From NCBI GenBank assembly GCA_900553925.1, contig USFH01000018.1, positions 1 to 20,573 of the forward strand: a stretch of DNA of 20,573 bases. The letters are read 5' to 3'. The DNA comes from an uncultured Clostridium sp. (GTDB lineage: Bacteria > Bacillota > Clostridia > Lachnospirales > Lachnospiraceae). Positions 14,447-20,573 of the stretch are shown piece after piece. The first letter of the stretch is position 1; each line of letters begins with the position of its first letter. Made by a program: the position numbers and the translations under genes. The notes below the pieces were generated by a model. That model saw nothing but the letters and a program-made list of their open reading frames with translations, was not told the origin of the DNA and made no database searches.

Positions 14447-15460
14447 ATGTATCTTGTATTTGATGTTGGTGGTACATTTATCAAATATGCCATAATGGAC
14501 AAAAGTGGTAAAATCTATGAGAAGTATAAGGTTCCAACACCTTTCTGGGAGGGAAAACTGGATGAGAAAGGTGTCGAGATTACACCATATACAGTAAAAC
14601 CGGAGGAAGGAATCGAGGAGTTTCTGAATCAGGTTGATATTATTTATAGCAAGTATAGCAAAGAGTATCAGATTACAGGTATAGCATTGAGCCTGCCGGG
14701 ACAGGTGAATGTGGCACAGGGAATTGTGTATGGTGGTGGAAGTCTGCCATATTTAGATCGTATGCCGCTTGGGAATCTGATTAGTAAGCGTTGTGGAAAT
14801 GTGCCTGTGGCTTTGGAAAATGATGCCAAATGTGCAGCACTTGCAGAAATCTGGATTGGAAATGCGAAAGATTGTAAGGATGCATGTGTGCTTGTGTTTG
14901 GAACCGGTGTCGGTGGAGGTATTGTAATTGATCGTAAAATTCGTCATGGCGTTGGCATGATTGCCGGTGAAATGTCATTTTTGTATGACGGATTAACAAG
15001 AGATAACGTGGATGAAATCATCCCAATCCAGAAGTACGATGGTAAGAAACGGATATTGCCGGATCCCGCAATCTGGACACAGCAGGCATCTGTTCAGTCG
15101 CTTCGGATCAAGGTTGGCAAATTGAAAGGCATGGACTGGAAAAATATCAGCGGAGAGCAAATTTACGAGATGGCAGAGACAGATCCGGAAGTGCAGGACA
15201 TTCTGGAGGATATGTATTTTAATATTGCATGGCATTGTTGTAATTTGTACATTACACTTGCACCGGAGATAATTCTGATTGGCGGTGGTATTACGGCACA
15301 GCCAAAATTCCTGGAAGGCATTGTAAAATACGTCACTAAACTGAGACGGTTATCGTATATTTATGATCGTATGAAGATTGACTTGTGTAAGTTTGGAAAT
15401 GATTCAAATCTGTTAGGGGCTCTCTTTAACTTTTTACAGAAGTATAATCTTGCTCAGTAA
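14447..15460 (+). CDS. ROK-family sugar kinase, zinc motif absent
   Basis: The 337-residue protein of the ROK (repressor, ORF, kinase) family has no N-terminal helix-turn-helix, so it is a kinase rather than a repressor. The phosphate loop is VFDVGGTFIKYAI (4-16), the catalytic base Asp126 lies in ALENDAKCAALAE, and the adenosine loop is LVFGTGVGGGIVID (149-162). A second glycine loop, IILIGGGIT, lies near the C-terminus. The usual zinc-binding CxCGxxGCxE motif after GE at 174-175 is missing and replaced by MSFLYDGLTRDNVDE. Substrate is likely a hexose or amino sugar. AAGGAGG at 14433-14439 fits the ATG at 14447 better than the one at 14441, which would be only one base away. Confidence 0.85.
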   Translation: MYLVFDVGGTFIKYAIMDKSGKIYEKYKVPTPFWEGKLDEKGVEITPYTVKPEEGIEEFLNQVDIIYSKYSKEYQITGIALSLPGQVNVAQGIVYGGGSLPYLDRMPLGNLISKRCGNVPVALENDAKCAALAEIWIGNAKDCKDACVLVFGTGVGGGIVIDRKIRHGVGMIAGEMSFLYDGLTRDNVDEIIPIQKYDGKKRILPDPAIWTQQASVQSLRIKVGKLKGMDWKNISGEQIYEMAETDPEVQDILEDMYFNIAWHCCNLYITLAPEIILIGGGITAQPKFLEGIVKYVTKLRRLSYIYDRMKIDLCKFGNDSNLLGALFNFLQKYNLAQ

Positions 15461-15489
15461 GTACATGGCGGAATAACAGGAGGACATAT

Positions 15490-15990
15490 ATGGAATTATG
15501 GGACATCTACGATCGGAATAAGCAGCGGACCGGACGTACAATGAAGCGAAATGACTGGCATATGCAGCCAGGGGATTTTCATTTGACGGTACTTGGTGTG
15601 ATCCGTCATGTAAATGGTAAATATTTGATTACGAAGCGCGTTATGACGAAGGCATGGGCGCCGGGAAGCTGGGAAGTATCCGGTGGTGCGGCACAAGTGG
15701 GTGAGAATTCACTGGATGCAGTGAAACGTGAGATTAAAGAGGAAACAGGACTTGACGTATCTTCTTTTGAGGGTGGTTTTGTATTTTCTTATACGCGGGA
15801 AAATCCGGACGAAGGCGACAACTATTTTGTGGACATCTACCGTTTTACCGGAGATTTTGCCGAGGCAGACCTGCATCTGCAGGAGGCAGAAACGGACGGT
15901 TATATGTTAGCGACTGCGGAAGAAATCAAAACACTTGGAGAGCAGGGAAAGTTCCTGCACTATGACAGTATCAAACAGGTATTTGCATAA
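15490..15990 (+). CDS. NUDIX hydrolase
   Basis: The 166-residue protein has an exact NUDIX box at 66-88 (G-x5-E-x7-REIKEETGL). The N-terminal MELWDIYDRNKQRTG resembles the YfcD/isopentenyl-diphosphate-isomerase-like NUDIX group. Members hydrolyse nucleoside diphosphates linked to another moiety, or related diphosphates, using the glutamates of the box to bind metal. It starts 29 bases after the ROK gene with AGGAGGA as ribosome site, so the two are probably one transcript. A terminator follows. The exact substrate cannot be told. Confidence 0.88.
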   Translation: MELWDIYDRNKQRTGRTMKRNDWHMQPGDFHLTVLGVIRHVNGKYLITKRVMTKAWAPGSWEVSGGAAQVGENSLDAVKREIKEETGLDVSSFEGGFVFSYTRENPDEGDNYFVDIYRFTGDFAEADLHLQEAETDGYMLATAEEIKTLGEQGKFLHYDSIKQVFA

Positions 15991-16056
15991 AAATTACAAA
16001 TTTTATAAAAATGGCTGTATTTGATGCCAAAATGATGCAACAATGATGTAAAATAG

Positions 16057-16092
16057 CAGAGAGAGGTCAGAGGTGGCTCCTCTCTGTTTTTT
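16057..16092 (+). terminator. Intrinsic terminator after the NUDIX gene
   Basis: The stem AGAGAGG/CCTCTCT (16060-16066 with 16079-16085) with a 12-base loop is followed by G and TTTTTT (16087-16092). It separates the ROK-NUDIX unit from the two-component operon. Confidence 0.82.
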
Positions 16093-16160
16093 GTGCAACA
16101 GGACGTCTACGGAATGGTTTGCATTAAGCCATCATTTATAAATAACAAGGAGACAGTTTT

Positions 16161-16814
16161 ATGAATCGTATTTTAGTTGTGGAAGATGATACATCCATCT
16201 CCAATGTTATAGAAATCAGTTTACGGAATGCGGGGTATCTGTGTGATTGTGTTTACGATGGAACATCGGTAGCCGGGCAGCTGGAAAAGGAAGTGTATGA
16301 TCTGGCACTTGTCGATATTATGCTGCCGGGACCGGATGGATTTTCCCTGATGGAATATTTCAACTATTATCATGTCCCGGTGATTTTTCTCACAGCGATG
16401 GGGGACGTGCAGGACAAGGTTAAAGGATTAAAGCTTGGCGCGGAAGATTATATGGTAAAGCCGTTTGAGATCATTGAGTTACTCGCTAGAGTGGAACGTG
16501 TGTTGCGCCGGTATAATAAAGTATCACAGACACTTACCGCATATGATGTTGAGGTGGATACGCAGTCACTTCAGGTAAAAAAAGCCGGGGTGGAGATTCA
16601 CCTGACGAAGAAAGAGTATGAGATTTTAGTGATGTTTATGCGCAACCCGAATGTCGCATTGTTCCGGGAGCGGATCTTCGAGAGTGTATGGCATGAACCA
16701 TACTATGGAGACAGTCGTACCGTGGACCTGCATGTGCAGCGCCTGCGTAAGAAGCTTGGCTTGGAAGATAAAATTGTACCGGTATATAAGGTAGGATACC
16801 GGCTGGAGGTATAA
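16161..16814 (+). CDS. OmpR/PhoB-family response regulator
   Basis: The 217-residue protein has a receiver domain at 1-118: the acidic pair Glu8/Asp9/Asp10, phospho-acceptor Asp52 (ALVDIMLPGPDG), Thr78 and Lys100 (DYMVKPF). The winged-helix output domain spans about 125-217, with LTKKEYEILVMFMRN, SRTVDLHVQRLRKKL and the wing ending VYKVGYRLEV. It binds DNA as a dimer when phosphorylated by its partner, encoded immediately downstream with a 2-base gap. AAGGAGA precedes the ATG. The targets are unknown; the two secretory genes downstream are natural candidates. Confidence 0.93.
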   Translation: MNRILVVEDDTSISNVIEISLRNAGYLCDCVYDGTSVAGQLEKEVYDLALVDIMLPGPDGFSLMEYFNYYHVPVIFLTAMGDVQDKVKGLKLGAEDYMVKPFEIIELLARVERVLRRYNKVSQTLTAYDVEVDTQSLQVKKAGVEIHLTKKEYEILVMFMRNPNVALFRERIFESVWHEPYYGDSRTVDLHVQRLRKKLGLEDKIVPVYKVGYRLEV

Positions 16815-16816
16815 GC

Positions 16817-18295
16817 TTGAAATTATTCTGGAAACTGTTTTTATCCGTTTGTACCTGTATGATGCTGGCATTTTCGGCGTGTGGAACATTTCTGATCCAT
16901 TCCGGCTTCAAAAGTGCAAGAGAAAAAGATATCCAGAACGGATATAATAATGCAAGCGTTGTCTGTATCAATCTTGTACAGAATGTAAAGCGGACGATCA
17001 ATCTTGTATATCGGGATACCGGATATGAAAAACAAAAAAATGTTGTCGTGCGTCAGGCGGCGCAATCAGTTTCTGTCCGCAATGCCGGAGAGGAAGTACA
17101 GTTTGCAATCTGGACAGACGAAAAGACAAGAATTTACAGTACGAATGGACTCAAGGGGGCAGACGTGTCAATCTGCCGGGATGATCTAGAAGCAGGGCAG
17201 GAAGGCTATAAGATTGTAAAACGAAATGGCAGATATATGCTCTATACCGGAACAAGCTTTCAGGTACTTGATCGTGTCTACTATGTTGAGACATTTTCGG
17301 ATATTACACGTGACTATGAAAACCGTGACGCGCAGCTTCGGATGTTCCGCATGATCATGATTATTGTCATGATTGTCTGTCTGATGCTGATGGCAATCTT
17401 AAATAATATGATTGTGGTGCCAATCCGACGGTTGTCGAAGGCAACGAAGCTGGTAGCTGGCGGACGTGCGGGAATCCGGATCAGAAAAAGAAGCAAAGAT
17501 GAGATCGGTGTGTTGGCGGAAGATTTCAATCGGATGTCCACGAGTCTGAACAGGACAATGAAGGAACTGGAAGAAAAAACAAAAAGCCAGGAGATGTTCA
17601 CAAATAACTTTGCCCACGAGTTAAAAACACCGCTTACCTCAATGATCGGATATGCAGATCTGATCCGCTCCAATCAGCTTTCGGAGGAGAAGTTGATCAC
17701 CTATGCCAACCAGATTGTTGTGGAGGGCAGGCGCTTAGAGAAAATGTCCATGAAACTGATGGATCTGATCGTGCTTAAAAAACAGGATTTCCTGTTTTAT
17801 GATATGGATATAACGATTTTTGCGGAAGCAGTGTATGAGACATTGCTTCCGGTCGCCGGTAAATATGGGGTTGAACTGACAGTCAATGTACAGCCTGCGA
17901 TAGTGAGGCTTGAGCCGGATCTGATGAAGACGGTATTGATCAATCTGTTTGACAATGCCAGAAAATCGATGGATGGAAAAGGGAAAATTTCTCTGTTCGG
18001 TGTGTGGGTATCAGACGAATATCGTATCGGAATCAAGGATAACGGATGCGGTATCGATGAGGAGAATCTGAGCCGGCTGACCGAAGCATTTTATATGGTA
18101 GACAAATCACGCTCCCGGGCAAACGGTGGTGCGGGACTGGGACTTGCTATCTGTAACGAGATTGTGAAGCTGCATCAGGCAAAGCTGCAGATCATGAGTA
18201 AAAAGGGGATTGGAACGCAGGTGAGTGTCTGTTTTCCGAAGGAGGTATGCAGACAGGTTAATTCGGAAAAGATGGAAATGGAGGAAGAAGTATGA
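16817..18295 (+). CDS. Membrane sensor histidine kinase (HAMP-HisKA-HATPase)
   Basis: The 492-residue kinase has TM1 at about 5-28, an extracellular sensor of about 150 residues, TM2 at about 177-201, and a HAMP domain at about 200-253 (VVPIRRLSKATKLVAGG). The phospho-accepting helix has His267 in NNFAHELKTPLTSMIGYA. The ATP domain has the N-box NLFDNARKS at 376-384, DNGCGI at 408-413 and GGAGLGLAI at 437-445. It starts with a TTG at 16817, supported by GGAGGT 7 bases upstream and by the position right after the regulator's stop. The last four bases overlap the start of the next gene (ATGA). The signal it senses cannot be inferred, since the sensor domain matches nothing I recognise. Confidence 0.92.
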   Translation: MKLFWKLFLSVCTCMMLAFSACGTFLIHSGFKSAREKDIQNGYNNASVVCINLVQNVKRTINLVYRDTGYEKQKNVVVRQAAQSVSVRNAGEEVQFAIWTDEKTRIYSTNGLKGADVSICRDDLEAGQEGYKIVKRNGRYMLYTGTSFQVLDRVYYVETFSDITRDYENRDAQLRMFRMIMIIVMIVCLMLMAILNNMIVVPIRRLSKATKLVAGGRAGIRIRKRSKDEIGVLAEDFNRMSTSLNRTMKELEEKTKSQEMFTNNFAHELKTPLTSMIGYADLIRSNQLSEEKLITYANQIVVEGRRLEKMSMKLMDLIVLKKQDFLFYDMDITIFAEAVYETLLPVAGKYGVELTVNVQPAIVRLEPDLMKTVLINLFDNARKSMDGKGKISLFGVWVSDEYRIGIKDNGCGIDEENLSRLTEAFYMVDKSRSRANGGAGLGLAICNEIVKLHQAKLQIMSKKGIGTQVSVCFPKEVCRQVNSEKMEMEEEV

Positions 18296-19152
18296 GGGGA
18301 CATGCGGAAACAAAGAAAAACGAACAAAAAACAGAGAAAAACAATGAAATGCATAAAAATATCCTGCGCAATTGCCTGTGCGTGCTGGCGGGAGCTGCTG
18401 TTTTGACAATCGGAATTATGGCACCGAAGACGATATTTGCCATGATGGATAAAAGTGAGGTTGATCACATATACGTGCAGCAGGCAGATACATCCTATCT
18501 GGATACTGCCGCGCAGATGACGATGGAAGAAAAACTTGATTTGATGGACGGGAGATCAAAAGGGATGCATGTGTCAACTTCTTATCCGGTGGAAAATGCA
18601 GACGTATATGATGATTATGATATGCAAGTGCAGGTAGCACCGCAGATTGAAAGGATGCAGGCAGCACATTTACTTCCTGAATTAGATTTTGATATTCTTG
18701 ATATATATGCGGATACGCAGTATGAAACTCTGGTTAATCTGGACAATATGAATCAATACGTGATGCTTGAATATATGGTGTGTCAGGTTTCTGATGATTA
18801 TATGTATTTATGTGTAGATGTGGAAACCGGAAAGATTTTGGGGTATACTGTATATGCCTATATGACAGATGCTGAATGGCAGGCGTTTTTAAAAGCGGAT
18901 GTGGTGAAATATATGGCGGAGGAGCTGGGCATTTCCGAAGAGGTTATTATTAAGAAGTATAACTATGGCGTCTATAATGAAATGTATGGAGAAGGCTATA
19001 ATATGAATGCAGATGGCAAACTGACTGCGAATGATATGGCAGGTGTGAAGGAGCAGGAAAAAGACGGAAAGCAGTTTGTAGAGATTGGCATGTGGGTCGA
19101 TCAGGATATATCATCGATTGGAACCATCTATGATGGAGTTGCGATACAATGA
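18292..19152 (+). CDS. Membrane-anchored exported protein of unknown function
   Basis: I do not recognise this 286-residue protein. It has a charged cytosolic N-tail (1-22), one hydrophobic segment (about 24-46) and an acidic, tyrosine- and methionine-rich outer part. Within that part, YLCVDVETGKILGYTVY is faintly like PepSY-type repeats. It overlaps the kinase gene by four bases and has GGAGGAA as ribosome site, so it is translationally coupled to the two-component system. Small exported proteins next to such kinases often tune the sensor, as YycH-type proteins do for WalK, but similarity to those is not visible. A second ATG at residue 20 would give a more usual signal-peptide start. Confidence 0.75.
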   Translation: MRGHAETKKNEQKTEKNNEMHKNILRNCLCVLAGAAVLTIGIMAPKTIFAMMDKSEVDHIYVQQADTSYLDTAAQMTMEEKLDLMDGRSKGMHVSTSYPVENADVYDDYDMQVQVAPQIERMQAAHLLPELDFDILDIYADTQYETLVNLDNMNQYVMLEYMVCQVSDDYMYLCVDVETGKILGYTVYAYMTDAEWQAFLKADVVKYMAEELGISEEVIIKKYNYGVYNEMYGEGYNMNADGKLTANDMAGVKEQEKDGKQFVEIGMWVDQDISSIGTIYDGVAIQ

Positions 19153-19319
19153 GCAATATGATGGATGCACCTGCACAGACAGACATAATGTGAAGGCACA
19201 TGTGGAGCCGTCAGGTGACATACAAAAATATGCAACTAAGATGGAAAAATGATACATATATGAGACAGATATGATGCACAGTCCATGTAAACTACGGGAA
19301 GTTTATAAAAGGAGTGTGC
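19153..19319 (+). other. Spacer without recognised features
   Basis: No gene, terminator or clear promoter is visible in these 167 bases; the region is AT-rich. The ribosome site AAAGGAG at 19308-19314 serves the peptidase gene. Confidence 0.5.
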
Positions 19320-20459
19320 ATGAAAATGGAATACGAAAGATACAGTGAAAGATACAGACGGAATGAAACGAACGGGAATGTGGGTATAATTCCCGAGGAT
19401 TCAGAAGTCATCAGGAGGCGGACGATGTTGCAGGAACAACAGCGAGAAGAAATTCGTAGAAGAAAAATAAAGAAGCGAAAGCAGGAACAGCGCCGGCACA
19501 GAAAGAGGATACGACAGGCAAAAGAGATTGTTTGCCTGTGTATTTGCGCTACCATGCTGGTGCTCATCATAGCATTGGTAAGACGGGTTGCTGCTTCGCC
19601 GGATAGGAAGGTACAGGAGATATCTGCCATAGAGAAGGCATCCACGGAACAACAGGCAGATAGTGAGGAGCCGAAGGCACAGACTGTCAAGGAAACGGTA
19701 CAGACACAAAGTCAGGCACTGCCGGATTATTATGAGAAGAAATATATGACCGGTACCCCGGCGCATTATTCGGAGGAAGAAATTGCAACGAGATTGAAGA
19801 ATCTGTCGGAACGGTATCCGGAGTTTCAGCCAATTTACGATCATATGGATGAGTATCCGGAGGCGCTCCTGAATAACCTGTGCTGCAATCCCAACATGCT
19901 TGATTTTGCTCTAGGATATCAGGAAAACTACGATACAACCTCAGGTATATTGGAGACATCAGAACTAGAGGGAATCCCTCTGTTTATCCAATGGGATAAG
20001 CGTTGGGGATATAAGGCATACGGAAATGATGTCGTTGGTTTATCGGGATGTGGACCAACCTGTCTGGCAATGGTGCTTGTAGGGCTTACAAAGAATCAGG
20101 ATGCAACCCCGGACAAACTGGCAGAGTATGCAACAGAACACGGGTATTATGAGTACAACGCAGGCACGAAGTGGTCGTTTATGGATGAAGCCGCTTCCGT
20201 ATATGGCGTAAAAGGTTATTACATCTATCTGAATGAAGATACCATGCGGGAAGAACTTGCTGCAGGACATCCGATTATATGTGCGATGAGATCCGGAAAT
20301 TTTACTGCACAGGGACATTTTATCGTGATTGCGGGAACGGAAGGAGATAAGTTCTGCGTCCATGATCCGAATAGTGTAGAACGGAGTCAGCAGTTATGGG
20401 ATTACGATACATTACAATACCAGATTTCTGCGATCTGGGCATTCCGGCTCGCAGACTGA
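19320..20459 (+). CDS. C39-like cysteine peptidase, membrane anchored
   Basis: The 379-residue protein has a highly basic coiled-coil-like cytosolic N-terminus (about 33-68), one membrane segment (70-88), a Ser/Glu/Gln-rich linker and an extracellular papain-like domain at about 215-379 of the peptidase C39_2 type. The likely catalytic residues are Cys244 in SGCGPTCLAM, His333 in GHFIVIAG and Asp349 in HDPNS. The preceding 155-200 segment, with RYPEFQPIYDHMDEYPEALL, is a helical region common ahead of such domains. It may process exported peptides or cell-wall proteins. The ATG at 19320 was chosen because AAAGGAG ends 5 bases upstream; a GTG at 19314 overlaps that site and an ATG at 19326 is also possible. 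It follows the exported protein by 167 bases and may be co-regulated. Confidence 0.87.
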   Translation: MKMEYERYSERYRRNETNGNVGIIPEDSEVIRRRTMLQEQQREEIRRRKIKKRKQEQRRHRKRIRQAKEIVCLCICATMLVLIIALVRRVAASPDRKVQEISAIEKASTEQQADSEEPKAQTVKETVQTQSQALPDYYEKKYMTGTPAHYSEEEIATRLKNLSERYPEFQPIYDHMDEYPEALLNNLCCNPNMLDFALGYQENYDTTSGILETSELEGIPLFIQWDKRWGYKAYGNDVVGLSGCGPTCLAMVLVGLTKNQDATPDKLAEYATEHGYYEYNAGTKWSFMDEAASVYGVKGYYIYLNEDTMREELAAGHPIICAMRSGNFTAQGHFIVIAGTEGDKFCVHDPNSVERSQQLWDYDTLQYQISAIWAFRLAD

Positions 20460-20522
20460 CCTGACAGAAAAAAGAAAAGGAATGCCCTGATTCGGCAAAA
20501 ATAAAAAAATTGAAAAAGGGGG

Positions 20523-20551
20523 TTGACTTTCCAAAATCAGAGTGCTATTAT
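20523..20551 (+). promoter_or_regulatory. Strong promoter at right edge
   Basis: TTGACT (20523-20528), a 17-base spacer and TATTAT (20546-20551) make a near-consensus housekeeping promoter. It points out of the window to an unseen gene. The GC-containing start region after it (GCTGTCGCTGA) would suit a highly expressed or stable-RNA transcript, but this cannot be confirmed here. Confidence 0.65.
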
Positions 20552-20573
20552 AAGCAAGCTGTCGCTGATAAGA

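Noticed and set aside
20460..20520. Terminator after the C39-like peptidase gene
   Set aside because: Only a 4-bp TGCC/GGCA stem followed by an A-run is visible on the + strand; nothing convincing.

Overview
The window looks like a chromosomal segment of a gut-type Clostridia bacterium, most likely Lachnospiraceae. The evidence is an LL-diaminopimelate aminotransferase (DapL) for lysine synthesis, AGGAGG-type ribosome binding sites, AgrC-like GHKL kinases with a LytTR regulator, a C39-like peptidase, and AT-rich spacers around moderately GC genes. Every supported gene is on the + strand. I see no IS element, phage gene, tRNA, rRNA or CRISPR array.

Layout. (1) 1-346 is a leader region with a probable promoter and a strongly structured RNA-like element. 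(2) 347-4999 reads as one run: dapL, a polytopic membrane protein with a degenerate kinase-like C-terminus, a LytTR response regulator, a small GHKL histidine kinase and a LRR_5-type protein. (3) 5063-6850 holds a TetR-type regulator, then a glycerol-1-phosphate-dehydrogenase-like enzyme behind a palindromic spacer, closed by a good intrinsic terminator. (4) 6912-12747 is a compact acyl-chain biosynthesis operon: a flavodoxin-fold oxidoreductase, a PlsC-type acyltransferase, an acyl carrier protein, a fused ketosynthase plus catalytically dead ketosynthase, a FabG-type ketoreductase and a FabZ-type dehydratase. (5) 12909-14282 encodes an ArsB/NhaD-type ion transporter. (6) 14447-15990 encodes a ROK kinase and a NUDIX hydrolase, followed by a terminator. 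(7) 16161-20459 holds an OmpR-type regulator, its histidine kinase, a membrane-anchored exported protein of unknown function and a C39-like cysteine peptidase. A strong promoter at the right edge fires out of the window.

Two things stand out. First, the region before dapL (164-298) and the gap inside the acyl operon before fabG (11357-11508) carry two copies of the same structured element. The core is conserved, the tip hairpin covaries around a fixed CTTG loop, and the long closing stem (18 bp and 26 bp) has unrelated sequence in the two copies yet stays fully paired. I do not recognise it as a known RNA class. Both copies end about 50 bases before the start codon they precede.

Second, the acyl operon resembles a miniature type II polyketide or polyene-like synthase. 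A KS and a CLF-like partner are fused in one chain, with a dedicated ACP, KR, DH and acyltransferase, no enoyl reductase of a classical family, and a G1P-dehydrogenase-like gene next door. A dedicated unusual lipid or acyl product is an inference, not something the sequence proves.
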